Shown one piece after another: positions 21,437 through 29,665 of a stretch of 37,746 nucleotides of DNA; within the stretch, counting starts at the first letter, position 1; every line of letters begins with the position of its first letter. Source of the DNA: Acidobacteriota bacterium (GTDB lineage: Bacteria > Acidobacteriota > Aminicenantia > Aminicenantales > Saccharicenantaceae); NCBI GenBank assembly GCA_014894455.1, contig JADBLN010000104.1:1-37746 (forward strand), read 5' to 3'. The notes under the pieces are model-generated. The model made no database searches and had not been told where the DNA came from. It worked only from the letters and a program-made list of their open reading frames with translations. Position numbers and translations under genes: made by a program.

Positions 21437-22441
21437 ATGAGAAAAATATTTTCGGATCTCTCGAAACTCGATTTCTCCTCGCCCTCGGGACGGGAGAAAA
21501 TCTTCGCGGCCGTTCAATACTTCGCCTCCGGCGGGCCCGCAAAGGCCGAGGCCGAGCGTTATCGAAAAGCGCTCCAGGCTTTCGGCGCAAGCGGAGACTT
21601 CCCGGCCGCGGCACTCCAGGTCCTTGAAAAATTCCACGCGACGCCGGCCTACGACATGGGCTATGAGGAAATTTTCGATATCCGCGACTTTAACGGGACG
21701 ACCGAAAGCGGATTCGAGATCCTCGACGTCGAGGACGGCCTCACTTTCCGCGAGGTCCCGAACGGCGAAAAGGCCCATATCTTCAAAATGGCGGGCTCGA
21801 AAACGACCGTCAATTTTGGGCTCTATGGCGGCGGGCTCGGATGGCTCCGGACCTTGATCGATGATAAAAAGTTCTGGACGCTTGAGGACTCCGCGATCGC
21901 CTTTGTCAATAAGGCCGCGGCTCACAAAGCGGAATGTTTTTATGCCCTTGTCGACGCGCTCGGCGTCGGGCATAACGTCGCGTGGCAATTGCCGGATCCG
22001 GCGGCTCTCGCGAACACGGCCGAAACCTATACGGCGAACCGCGACGCGCAAACCTTGAACCTCGCCGCTCAAACGATCCTCCTCGCGATCGCCGACAAGG
22101 GCTATGGAGTCACGCCGGCGAATGCTCAACTCGTTGTTCTGACTCCTCTCCAAATGGTCGGCCGGCTTAACCGCGCGCTCTCGCTCATGCTCCAATCGGT
22201 TTCCGGCTCGGCGACTTTTGCGTCCTATAAATTCCGACTCGTCCCGACGACGATGCTCTTGTCGGCCGCGGACTATTATGTCGGGATCCCGAAGCTCAAA
22301 GCGAAGGGCGGGACGCGGATGAACCTCACGATTTTCAACCAATTCGACGCGACCGCTTACGCGGATATCGCCGTCGGATGGTCCCGCTTCGGCGGAGCTC
22401 TCGCGGATCAGGATCAATTCGCGCGGTGTAAATCCGTCTAA
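21437..22441 (+). CDS. major capsid protein
   Basis: 334 residues, GAAGGAAAC upstream. It lies between the decoration protein and a terminator, in the position and length range of a HK97-fold shell protein. The N-terminal helix (1-60) is charged, then a beta-rich domain (about 70-130, FDIRDFNGTTESGFEILDVEDGLTF, KTTVNFGLYGGG) and a helical/strand core ending in VGIPKLKAKGG and an acidic DQDQF close. No cleavage site is evident. The family is not named with certainty; the role is inferred from order and pattern. A terminator right after it would favour high expression of the capsid over downstream genes. Confidence 0.75.
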   Translation: MRKIFSDLSKLDFSSPSGREKIFAAVQYFASGGPAKAEAERYRKALQAFGASGDFPAAALQVLEKFHATPAYDMGYEEIFDIRDFNGTTESGFEILDVEDGLTFREVPNGEKAHIFKMAGSKTTVNFGLYGGGLGWLRTLIDDKKFWTLEDSAIAFVNKAAAHKAECFYALVDALGVGHNVAWQLPDPAALANTAETYTANRDAQTLNLAAQTILLAIADKGYGVTPANAQLVVLTPLQMVGRLNRALSLMLQSVSGSATFASYKFRLVPTTMLLSAADYYVGIPKLKAKGGTRMNLTIFNQFDATAYADIAVGWSRFGGALADQDQFARCKSV

Positions 22442-22463
22442 TCCTGACAATGACTTTTTCGCG

Positions 22464-22503
22464 CGGGCGAGGGGGGGAGACGCCTCCTCGCCCGTTTCTT
22501 TTT
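22464..22503 (+). terminator. rho-independent terminator after the capsid gene
   Basis: CGGGCGAGG (22464-22472) pairs with CCTCGCCCG (22486-22494) around a 13-base loop, followed by TTTCTTTTT. It separates the abundant head proteins from the glycosyltransferase cassette, whose first ribosome site follows directly. Read-through must occur, since I see no promoter between them. Confidence 0.8.
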
Positions 22504-22513
22504 AAGGTGGAAA

Positions 22514-24031
22514 ATGGATAACGAAGTCCTTACGATGCGATCCTGTCGCGTCCGGCAAATCATGGAACACTCGAAGGCGGTCCGCGAGGCCGCGGCCGCG
22601 TCGAGGACTTGGGCCTCGCTTGTCCGGCAAGGATCGGACCTCCCTCAAGTCCGATCGTTTACCGGAGTCCAGGACGGCGCTTGGAAAGGTCGCCGATGTT
22701 TCATTATCGCCGGCGGGCCCTCGCTCCGAGGCTTTGATTATTCCCGGCTCCAGGGCGAGCGGACGATCGCGATTAATAAAGCGATTCGCGAGGTCCCTTT
22801 TGCGGATATCCTTTTCGGGATGGATTATCAATTTATCGAATGGATCCAAAAGGGCGACCTCGGAGAGGATTACCGTCGGGCTTATTCTAATTTTACCGGG
22901 GAGAAAATTTGGCTCAATTTAACCGGCGCGCCTTACGCTTATCCGCCCGACGTCCGCGTCCTCCTCGGCGCGGGAGAGATCGGATGGACGCGACGCCTCG
23001 CCGACGGCCTCTATCATGGAAACAATTCTGGTTACGCGGCGATTAATCTCGCCCTCGTCCTCGGCGCGGATCCGATCATCCTCCTCGGATACGACATGAA
23101 GCTCGGCCCGAATGGAGCCTCTCATTATCACAAGGGATATCCGACTCCGATGTTTCCGGACGCGCTCCCGACGTTTAAAAGCTCGATCGAGGCCGGCGCT
23201 CGCGAGCTCCCGGCCGGCGCGCCGCAAATCTTGAACGCGAATAAGGACTCCGCCCTCCGATGCTTCCCTTTTGTCTCGACCTCGAAGATCCTCCCGCGGA
23301 CGAAAACTCCCGGGACGGAGCCCGCTTGGAAGGTCGTCTCTTTTTATACGACCGGGACCGGATATGAAAACGAGATAAAAAAATTACAAGCCTCGCTCGA
23401 TCGCCTCTCGATCCCGTATCATTTTTTCCCGGTCGAGCCTCGCGGATCCTGGAGGGCGAACCTAAATTATAAAAGCGAGATTATCCTCCAGGCTTTCGAT
23501 ATGTTTCCGAAAAAGGATATTGTTTTTATTGACGCGGACGCGGTCGTCCGGAGATATCCGGAGCTTTTCGACAAGCTCTCCGAAGATCATCAATACGACG
23601 TCGCCGCTCATTTTCATCCTTATCGAGGAAACGAGATCCCGGGCGGATCGCTTCTTTCCGGGACGCTTTGGTTTCAAAATTCAGAGCGCGGGCGGGAGCT
23701 CGTCCGGACTTGGAACGAGATCGGCGCCGAAAACAAAACGATCCGTCATCAACATTGTTTGAGGCTCGCGATCGAAAAGCTCTCGGGCGAGGGTCGATAC
23801 GTTTTTATCTGTCGCCTCCCGCGCGAGTATACTTTGATCTTCGATTATTATCGGGGCGAGGAAGTCCTCGCCGTCGTCGAGCATTTCCAAGCGTCGCGCC
23901 GGCTCCGAGCTCAAGTCGGGACGGGCGAGCCTCTCGTCGACTCTAATTTCACGACGATCCCGAAGCCCGAAATAAAAACAAAAACGAGCAAGGGAAGAAA
24001 AACAAAGACCGAAAGGAAAAATCGGAAATGA
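22514..24031 (+). CDS. DUF115-like / glycosyltransferase fusion
   Basis: 505 residues. Residues about 57-240 resemble DUF115 (MptE/Maf-like, found in flagellin glycosylation): GRRCFIIAGGPSLRGFD, AINKAI, and NNSGYAAINLALVLGA, ILLGYDMK with HYHKGY following. Residues about 275-450 look like a GT-A glycosyltransferase: WKVVSFYTTGTGYENEIKKL, a DIVFIDADAVVRR strand with a DAD metal motif, and SGTLWFQNSERG. The tail is Lys/Thr-rich. The likely role is transfer of a sugar, perhaps nonulosonic-type for the first domain, onto a virion protein or glycan. The start follows AAGGTGG. It overlaps the next gene by ATGA. Confidence 0.75.
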   Translation: MDNEVLTMRSCRVRQIMEHSKAVREAAAASRTWASLVRQGSDLPQVRSFTGVQDGAWKGRRCFIIAGGPSLRGFDYSRLQGERTIAINKAIREVPFADILFGMDYQFIEWIQKGDLGEDYRRAYSNFTGEKIWLNLTGAPYAYPPDVRVLLGAGEIGWTRRLADGLYHGNNSGYAAINLALVLGADPIILLGYDMKLGPNGASHYHKGYPTPMFPDALPTFKSSIEAGARELPAGAPQILNANKDSALRCFPFVSTSKILPRTKTPGTEPAWKVVSFYTTGTGYENEIKKLQASLDRLSIPYHFFPVEPRGSWRANLNYKSEIILQAFDMFPKKDIVFIDADAVVRRYPELFDKLSEDHQYDVAAHFHPYRGNEIPGGSLLSGTLWFQNSERGRELVRTWNEIGAENKTIRHQHCLRLAIEKLSGEGRYVFICRLPREYTLIFDYYRGEEVLAVVEHFQASRRLRAQVGTGEPLVDSNFTTIPKPEIKTKTSKGRKTKTERKNRK

Positions 24032-24675
24032 ATTTATCCGCCGTCGTCGTTACTTATCGCCGGCTCGCCTCGATCGATCGGATCCTTGCCGCTTGGCTCG
24101 CCGAGACTCCGGACGTTTGGCTTTGCGATTGCTCGGCCGCGGGCGTCAAGACGGCGCTCCCGGTCAACATTATTCGGGCCGTCCCGGATCCCGGAAACCG
24201 CCTCCGCCATGCGGTCGCGCTTTTAACCGCCGGCGACTTCGTCGTCAAGGCCGACGACGACGTCCTCCCGCGGCCCGGGATTGGAAACGACTTCGTTCGC
24301 TTTCAACTGTCGAGCGGGCCGGCGATCCTCGGGATCCATGGCCGAGTATTTAAGGGGCCCGGATATTATAATCAAACGAAGCTTTACGGATCGAAGGAAA
24401 TAGCGGACGTCCAGGCGGTCGACTTTGTCGGCGTCATGACTTGCGCTCCGCGGGCCCTCCTCCCGCTCGACCTCCGCGGGTGTGCCTCCGCGATCGAAGA
24501 TCTCTTTTGGCAAATGGGGGCCGCTCGGTCCGCGAAAAAGTTTGTTATCCCGACGGATAAATTTCAACATTTATCCGAGAGCAAGGACTCCGGCCGGCTT
24601 TGCGGGACGCCGGAGCAAAAGCAATTTCGGGCCGATTATTACGAGAAAATGTTTCGGAAATATTATACGAAATGA
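24028..24675 (+). CDS. GT2-like glycosyltransferase
   Basis: 215 residues, shorter than most. MNLSAVVVTYRRLASIDRILAAW is a typical GT-A N-terminus and KADDDVLPRP carries the DDD/DxD metal-nucleotide motif (about residues 72-75). The later part has an acceptor-side pattern with AIEDLFWQMG, a possible catalytic E-D pair. It probably transfers one sugar from a nucleotide donor. It is coupled by ATGA to both neighbours. Donor and acceptor are unknown. Confidence 0.75.
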   Translation: MNLSAVVVTYRRLASIDRILAAWLAETPDVWLCDCSAAGVKTALPVNIIRAVPDPGNRLRHAVALLTAGDFVVKADDDVLPRPGIGNDFVRFQLSSGPAILGIHGRVFKGPGYYNQTKLYGSKEIADVQAVDFVGVMTCAPRALLPLDLRGCASAIEDLFWQMGAARSAKKFVIPTDKFQHLSESKDSGRLCGTPEQKQFRADYYEKMFRKYYTK

Positions 24676-25604
24676 AGAAAATAACGATCGTTACAAACCG
24701 GCTCGACAATCGCCATAATCCGACGAACGGGATCCGCGTCGGCCGAGCGATCGAGCGGCTCGGATATCTCGTCTCCGTCGTCGAGCATGACGCTTTGAGC
24801 GCCGGCCTCTCGGAGATCGCCGCGGCGGATCTCGTCCTCGCTTTTGGGACTTTGCTTTATCCTCGGAATATTGAGCAAGCGGATATTATCGCGCGATCGA
24901 AACGGCCGCGGACGCCTTTCGCGCTCTGGTATTTCGACGCCGCAAATCCCGACTTTGATCATAGTCGTCGAAAATTCGAGGCGCTCCTCGCGGTCGCTCC
25001 GTCGCTCGATTGGCTCTTTACAACCGATCACTCTTTCCCCTGGGAAAAATATGTTCCGAAATATAAACATTTACTCCAGGGCGTCGACCTCTCGGATTAT
25101 CGGGCGATCCCGCCGGCGTCCGGCCGGCCTTCCGTCGACGTCGTTTTCTCTGGAGGATGCCGCGGCTCTTTTTTAAATCGTCGAAAAATGCTCGACTTAA
25201 TCGCGGCTCGTTTTTCTCTTGTAACTTACGGGAGCGACTCGCCCGAGTATGTCCACGGCCGAAGATTTATCGAAGCTTATCAGGACGCGCGCGTCGCGTT
25301 TGTCCCTGCTCCTCCGATCGAGGTCCCGAATTATTGGAGCAATCGAATTTACCTCGCGGCCGGGACCGGGATCCCTTGCGTCGTCGGATGGGCTCCCGGG
25401 CTCGAAGCTCATTACGCCGGCGGCTCCGAGGTCGTCTATTTTCACGACTCGGCGGAAATGCTTCGGGAGATCGACCTCCTCCTCAAGAGTCCCGGGGCCC
25501 GGGCCCGGATCGGAGCGGCCGGCCGAGCGCGAACGCTTCGAGATCACACTTACGAGGCCCGAGCTCGCGAGCTCATCGCCTCGATCGGAGGGCCCACGAT
25601 ATGA
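24672..25604 (+). CDS. GT-B glycosyltransferase, CgeB/GT1-like
   Basis: 310 residues from the ATG at 24672 (ATGA overlap). The N-terminal Rossmann half (KKITIVTNRLDNRHNPTNGIRVGRAIERLGY) and a DWLFTTDHSF region precede the donor-binding half. The C-terminus has the PF13524-like pattern: YWSNRIYLAAGTGIPCVV, a GG..VVYFHDSAEML stretch, and GAAGRARTLRDHTYEARARELI. This family includes CgeB of spore coat maturation. It probably transfers a nucleotide-activated sugar. Third gene of the cassette. Confidence 0.8.
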   Translation: MKKITIVTNRLDNRHNPTNGIRVGRAIERLGYLVSVVEHDALSAGLSEIAAADLVLAFGTLLYPRNIEQADIIARSKRPRTPFALWYFDAANPDFDHSRRKFEALLAVAPSLDWLFTTDHSFPWEKYVPKYKHLLQGVDLSDYRAIPPASGRPSVDVVFSGGCRGSFLNRRKMLDLIAARFSLVTYGSDSPEYVHGRRFIEAYQDARVAFVPAPPIEVPNYWSNRIYLAAGTGIPCVVGWAPGLEAHYAGGSEVVYFHDSAEMLREIDLLLKSPGARARIGAAGRARTLRDHTYEARARELIASIGGPTI

Positions 25605-26164
25605 CGGCCGACGAATATTTAAAACATTGGAAGGGCCGCGAAATTTGGAAGCGCCTTGTCCTCCCTCATCATCAAGAGCGGCTCGGGCGGTGTGCCTCTT
25701 ATCTCCCGGATCCGGCCGGCAACGTCGAGGGCTTCGTCGACGTCGGGAGCGCCTTCGGGCATTCAACCTCGATCCTCCGAGGCTTTCATCCTGGACGATG
25801 GACGGGCGTCGACTTTTCCCGGGAGGCGATCGATCGAGCGGCCCGGACCTTTGCGGATATTATTTTTGTCTATCTTGAAAAGGTCGAGGACCTCGCCCTC
25901 CTCCCGCGTTTCGCCGGCGTCGTTTGCTCTGAAGTTATCGAGCACGTTCCGGACGACGCGGCGCTCATCCGCGGACTTTGGGCGATAACCGGCGGGACGC
26001 TTGTCATCACGACTCCGAAACGGGCCGTTGACGATCCGGGCCATTTGAGATTATATTCAAGGGAGGCGCTCGATAAGCTCCTCCAGGACGCCGGCGTCCG
26101 GGATGTTCGGATCGAGACGAGTTCGCGATTTTATTTCGTCGTCGCTCGACGAGGGGAGGCTTAA
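25601..26164 (+). CDS. class I SAM-dependent methyltransferase
   Basis: 187 residues from the ATG at 25601 (ATGA overlap with the GT-B gene). Motif I is FVDVGSAFGHST, motif II is WTGVDFSREAIDRA, and SEVIEHVPDD matches motif IV/post-motif of small-molecule and sugar methyltransferases. TPKRAVDDPGHLRLYS is also typical of such enzymes. There is no DPPY/NPPF, so it is not an adenine- or cytosine-N DNA methylase. In this cassette it probably methylates the transferred sugar. Confidence 0.8.
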   Translation: MTADEYLKHWKGREIWKRLVLPHHQERLGRCASYLPDPAGNVEGFVDVGSAFGHSTSILRGFHPGRWTGVDFSREAIDRAARTFADIIFVYLEKVEDLALLPRFAGVVCSEVIEHVPDDAALIRGLWAITGGTLVITTPKRAVDDPGHLRLYSREALDKLLQDAGVRDVRIETSSRFYFVVARRGEA

Positions 26165-26166
26165 TT

Positions 26167-26628
26167 ATGGCGATCGGATGGATCTCAAACCTCGCGGAGG
26201 CCGTAACCTATTTTCGGACGGAGCGCCTTGAGTCAACTTTTTGGGACGCTTTAACTCACGTCTCCGGCGGAAAGGACGAGCGCGTCGCGGCGCTCCTCCA
26301 GGCTTACAACCGGATCCGGACCGCGGCCGGCGTCGCGATCCCGACGTCGCCCTCGGCCGCGGAGCTCGCGGAGCTCAAACTCGCTCAATTGGAAATGGCT
26401 TATTATCTCGCGGGTCACGCGGAGGATGAGGATAAGCGCCTCGGCCTCCAGGCTCAAAACGTCGTCTCCGCCGGATACGTTCAAGAAACATACAAGCTCG
26501 ACCGGCCCGGGACGCTCCCGCCGGCGATCCTCGCGCTCCTCGCGAGCTTTATTTCGGCGCGGTCGATCATCGCGGTCGATCTCCGGCGCGACGAAAATCT
26601 CGACGTCGACGGGATCCCGAACGAATAA
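26167..26628 (+). CDS. head-tail connector / adaptor candidate
   Basis: 153 residues, two bases after the methyltransferase stop, GGGGAGG upstream. It is mostly helical, with FRTERLESTFWDAL, EMAYYLAGHAEDEDKRLGLQAQNVVSAG and PPAILALLASF, like the small helical adaptor proteins that dock under the portal. It resumes the virion order broken by the sugar cassette: connector, minor capsid, stopper, completion. The assignment is by position and pattern. Confidence 0.6.
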   Translation: MAIGWISNLAEAVTYFRTERLESTFWDALTHVSGGKDERVAALLQAYNRIRTAAGVAIPTSPSAAELAELKLAQLEMAYYLAGHAEDEDKRLGLQAQNVVSAGYVQETYKLDRPGTLPPAILALLASFISARSIIAVDLRRDENLDVDGIPNE

Positions 26629-26633
26629 ATAAA

Positions 26634-27569
26634 ATGGCGACGAAAGCTCTCGGCCTCATCCCGGTAAAAAATCGGGTGAAGCTTATCGAGACGGCTTACG
26701 GGCGGGCCGGCGATCGGCTCGTCGGGATCCTCTCGGAGCTCAATCCGGCGACCTTTACCGCGGCGATCGGCGGGCGGGCCCGCGGCCGCGTCAATGCGAT
26801 CGTCCGGGATCTCGACGCTTTCGCCGGCAAATGGGCCCGGGCCGCGGTCCGCGAGGCTTACGCGGAGGGATCGACCTTCGCCCGGACGAGGCTTGAAAAT
26901 ATCGGAGCAGAGAAAAAACCGCCGGCGAAATTCAATCCGGGCCGACATGAGCGGGCGATTGCGGCGCTCGTCTCCAGAACGGCCGGCGACCTCCTCAAGG
27001 CAAATCGAACGATCGCGACCTCGGCCGGGAAATATCTCTCCCTCCTCTCGCTCGCGGCCGCGGAGGTCCGAAAGGTCGAGGCTTTCGAGGAGGTCGAGGT
27101 CGAGGCCTTCGCCGACGCGACGCTCGGGAAAGGGATCAAGCGGATCGTTAAGCGCTCGATCGGCGGCGGGCCCGACGCCGTTTCCTCGCTCGCGCGCGGG
27201 ACGATCTCCCGGATGATAAAATCGTATCTCTTGAAAAAAATCGCCGGCGCGGATTTCATAACGATTAAGGATCGACATTATTCTTTAAAGAGTTATTCGG
27301 AAATGCTCGCGCGGACTGGCCTCCGGGAGGCCCAAACGAAAGCGACGAAAGAGCTATGCGATCAATACGATAACGACCTCGTCCAATTTTCGCAACATGA
27401 CGAGCCTTGCGGCGATTGCGAACAATACGAGGGCGAGGTTTTTTCGATCTCCGGAAAGTCCGATAAATATCCGGAGCTCCCGCCCGAGGCCGAGCCTCCC
27501 GTTCATCCGAATTGCGAACATAATTTAAATCCGACCTCGGAAAATGCTTTATCCTGGAGGTCGCGGTAA
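26634..27569 (+). CDS. phage minor capsid protein (Mu F / type 2-like)
   Basis: 311 residues. The first 200 are helical and basic. The C-terminal part has the familiar pattern of minor head proteins: SYSEMLARTGLREAQTKATKE, DNDLVQFSQHDEPCGDCEQYEGEVFSISG, and a VHPNCEHNL Cys/His end that probably binds zinc (CGDC with HPNCEH). Proteins of this type are in few copies inside or on the head near the portal. It overlaps the next gene by TAATG. Confidence 0.8.
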   Translation: MATKALGLIPVKNRVKLIETAYGRAGDRLVGILSELNPATFTAAIGGRARGRVNAIVRDLDAFAGKWARAAVREAYAEGSTFARTRLENIGAEKKPPAKFNPGRHERAIAALVSRTAGDLLKANRTIATSAGKYLSLLSLAAAEVRKVEAFEEVEVEAFADATLGKGIKRIVKRSIGGGPDAVSSLARGTISRMIKSYLLKKIAGADFITIKDRHYSLKSYSEMLARTGLREAQTKATKELCDQYDNDLVQFSQHDEPCGDCEQYEGEVFSISGKSDKYPELPPEAEPPVHPNCEHNLNPTSENALSWRSR

Positions 27570-27871
27570 TGATTAAAATTTATTTAACGGATCCGGTCGT
27601 CTATCGCCGGCGGACCGGGATCTCCGATTATCAAACGTCGACTTACGTCGATCTTCTCGTTATGGGAAAGGTCCGCCTCGGGACGAAGCTCGTCCGGGAT
27701 ATCAAGGGTGAGCTCGTCGCCTCCGGCGCGAGCGTCCTCCTCCCGCTCTCCGTCGGCGCGATAACTCACGACGATTTAATCCAGGTCGTCGCCGGCGTCG
27801 ACCGCTCGATCATAACGATCAATCCCGTCGGCGGGTGGAGGCCGGATCATTGGGAGGTTTTCCTTCAATGA
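27569..27871 (+). CDS. head-tail joining (stopper-like) protein
   Basis: 100 residues. It is beta-rich: IKIYLTDPVVYRRRTG, DLLVMGKVRLGTKL, GASVLLPLSVGAITHDDLIQV, and HWEVFLQ at the end. Length and strand-rich make-up match SPP1 gp16-type stoppers, and it stands between the minor capsid and tail-completion genes. Assignment by position and pattern only. It overlaps the next gene by ATGA. Confidence 0.6.
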   Translation: MIKIYLTDPVVYRRRTGISDYQTSTYVDLLVMGKVRLGTKLVRDIKGELVASGASVLLPLSVGAITHDDLIQVVAGVDRSIITINPVGGWRPDHWEVFLQ

Positions 27872-28065
27872 TTAAAACGGGCTCGATCCTCCTCGCGGCG
27901 ATCGCTCTCGGCTCGACCGAGGCGCTCGAAGATCTCTCGAAGATCTCCGCCCGGGAGGATCTCGTCCGCCCGGATCCCGCCGGACGGACTCCTCTCCGGC
28001 GCGAGCGGATCCGCGAAAATGAGCGCCGGGCCAGGGCGCGATATAAATCGAGGCTTGTCCGATGA
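27868..28065 (+). CDS. small protein between connector genes
   Basis: 65 residues, GGGAGG before the ATG, overlapping the stopper's stop (ATGA) and the next gene's start (ATGA). A short hydrophobic N-terminus (GSILLAAIALG) is followed by an acidic helix and an Arg-rich tail. Coupling on both sides supports translation. No family is recognised. Confidence 0.55.
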   Translation: MIKTGSILLAAIALGSTEALEDLSKISAREDLVRPDPAGRTPLRRERIRENERRARARYKSRLVR

Positions 28066-28553
28066 GCGGCGCGCTTGAGGGCGGCGGATATGCGGTTGAC
28101 TTTAAGGCTTTTGATACGAAATTTTTTAATGTCGCTCTCGTAAAATGTCCCGAGGCCCTGGAAAAAGGATTATTCGAGGCGCTCTCGGAGCTCAAAAACG
28201 ACGCCGACAACGTCCCTCCGAGGACGCCTCACCTCGAAGGGAACCTCCGCGGCGATTATACTTTCATCCTGGACGGAATAACGACGACGCGAGTCGTCGA
28301 AAAATCCGGAGGCAAGGGATCGGCCCATTATCCCGGCGGCGAAAAGCCCGTCCTCCGGCCGAACGCGAAAAATATTATCGTTAAGCTTATTTTCCGAATG
28401 CCTTACGCGGCGCGGTGGCATGAGACGACCGCGGATATAAATTGGAGCGAGGACGGCGTCGGCCCGAAATATGTCGAGAGCAAGCTCTCCATGTTTGGGG
28501 AAAAATATATAGGGATCGCCGCGGCTCCCGTCCGCGCCGTCCTCGGGGGATAA
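28062..28553 (+). CDS. tail-completion / HK97 gp10-like protein
   Basis: 163 residues. It carries VPPRTPHLEGNLRGDYTF, then MPYAARWHET and WSEDGVGPKYVESKLSMFGEKY, the pattern of neck proteins of the HK97 gp10 / minor tail type that join the tail tube to the head. It overlaps the previous gene by ATGA. The gp10-like pattern and its place before the tail terminator support the call. Confidence 0.7.
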   Translation: MSGALEGGGYAVDFKAFDTKFFNVALVKCPEALEKGLFEALSELKNDADNVPPRTPHLEGNLRGDYTFILDGITTTRVVEKSGGKGSAHYPGGEKPVLRPNAKNIIVKLIFRMPYAARWHETTADINWSEDGVGPKYVESKLSMFGEKYIGIAAAPVRAVLGG

Positions 28554-28556
28554 AAA

Positions 28557-28958
28557 ATGCTTATGGAAATAGGTCGCTTTATCGTTACAAAAATCCCGGG
28601 ACTCGTCCTCGGCGGAAATTTTCAATTTGGATTTCGGCCGACGACGGCGCCAATCCGATGCTCCGTTATTCAAGAGGCGAGTCCGTCGCCGGCTAATTTT
28701 TTTCTCCGCGATCGCGTCGACTATATGCTTCAAATAATTTCCAGAGCGGCCGATTACGAAACGGCGAGCGCGGATAATTGGAAATTTTACAACGCGCTCG
28801 GCGGTACGGCCGGATGGGAGATCCCGGCGCTCGTCTCCGGAGGACAAGCTTATCGGGCCGAAGTCGTCGAGGCGATCGCGATCCCTCAATATATCGGGAT
28901 GGACGGGAAAAATCCGGAATTCTCGATAAATTTTATTTTCAGGATGGAAAAAGCGTGA
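28557..28958 (+). CDS. tail terminator candidate
   Basis: 133 residues, three bases after the previous stop. It is alpha/beta with strands such as VLGGNFQFGFRP and a C-terminal strand, PEFSINFIFRMEK, matching small tail-terminator or minor capsid proteins at this place. It sits between the tail-completion and tail-tube genes. The overlapping GTG start of the next small gene (GTGA) couples them. Confidence 0.6.
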   Translation: MLMEIGRFIVTKIPGLVLGGNFQFGFRPTTAPIRCSVIQEASPSPANFFLRDRVDYMLQIISRAADYETASADNWKFYNALGGTAGWEIPALVSGGQAYRAEVVEAIAIPQYIGMDGKNPEFSINFIFRMEKA

Positions 28959-29125
28959 TTTCTCCAGGCGGGACGGCGAGGATCCAGGCCGGCGCGAGGC
29001 TTTCGAGCCCTCCTCCGGGCCCTCGGAGCCTCGAAAACCGTTCGCCGCTTGTACGCGATCCTGGAGCGATTTCCATTTTCGCCGAAAAGGGAATAAAATC
29101 CCTTGCGGATATCGAAACTCTTTAG
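28955..29125 (+). CDS. possible 56-residue protein (GTG start)
   Basis: GTG at 28955 overlaps the stop of the previous gene (GTGA), with AGGA about eight bases upstream. The peptide is Pro/Arg/Ser-rich at first, then a short helix (FAEKGIKSLADIETL). No domain or hydrophobic segment is present. The gap before the tail-tube gene would otherwise be 179 bases without function. It is probably translated; its role is unknown. Confidence 0.45.
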   Translation: MISPGGTARIQAGARLSSPPPGPRSLENRSPLVRDPGAISIFAEKGIKSLADIETL

Positions 29126-29137
29126 GAGGTTTTCAAA

Positions 29138-29647
29138 ATGGCAAGTCCAAACAAGGACCTCGGGCCCTGCGGGGCCTATTGGAACGGAGTCCACGTGGGC
29201 CCGACGCTTGGTGGGATTAAGTTCAAAGATGACCTCAATTCGGAGGACATTTTCGAGGACGGGCACGGGAAGACGCCGGTTGATACCGTTTCCGTCGGCC
29301 GAATAACGTCCGTCGAGGTCCCTTTGACGCGCGTTTCCTGGGCTCAACTGAAAGCGATGATCCCGGGATCGATCGGCGGATCGACAAACCTCGAAGTTTA
29401 CAATTCGGTTGGGCTTGATTTCTTCGCCCTCGCGAAGTCACTCGTTCTGAAACCGCTTGTAAACAATATCGCGAGCGCCATTCAATCTCAATGGCTCACG
29501 CTTTATCGGGCTTATCCGGTCGCCGCGGTCGAGTTCACTTATGACAACTCGACACAACGGGGCGTGAAAGTAGTCTTTAAGGTTTATCCCGATGACGCCT
29601 CGGGCAACATCGGCCGAACCTGGAGAATGGGCCCGGTCACGCCGTAA
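29138..29647 (+). CDS. major tail tube protein
   Basis: 169 residues, AGGAGG seven bases before the ATG with almost the same leader as the decoration gene. It is beta-rich with a central helix, GRITSVEVPLTRVSWAQLKAMIPGS, as in SPP1/lambda-type tube proteins, and an EFTYDNSTQRGVKVVFKVYPDD strand pair near the end. It is followed by the tail-assembly chaperone with frameshift, as in most siphoviruses. Pattern and order agree. Confidence 0.8.
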   Translation: MASPNKDLGPCGAYWNGVHVGPTLGGIKFKDDLNSEDIFEDGHGKTPVDTVSVGRITSVEVPLTRVSWAQLKAMIPGSIGGSTNLEVYNSVGLDFFALAKSLVLKPLVNNIASAIQSQWLTLYRAYPVAAVEFTYDNSTQRGVKVVFKVYPDDASGNIGRTWRMGPVTP

Positions 29648-29665
29648 CCGGCGAAAAGGAGCAAA

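Noticed and set aside
21083-22450. 455-codon open frame on the minus strand opposite the decoration and capsid genes
   Set aside because: It is a shadow: the strong codon bias of the plus-strand genes keeps the opposite frame open. The product is Arg/Asp-rich without domains, and there is no ribosome site or promoter.
25601-26164. Methyltransferase as a Dam-like GATC methylase explaining the GATC excess
   Set aside because: It lacks the DPPY-type motif of adenine methylases and has motifs of small-molecule/sugar methyltransferases.
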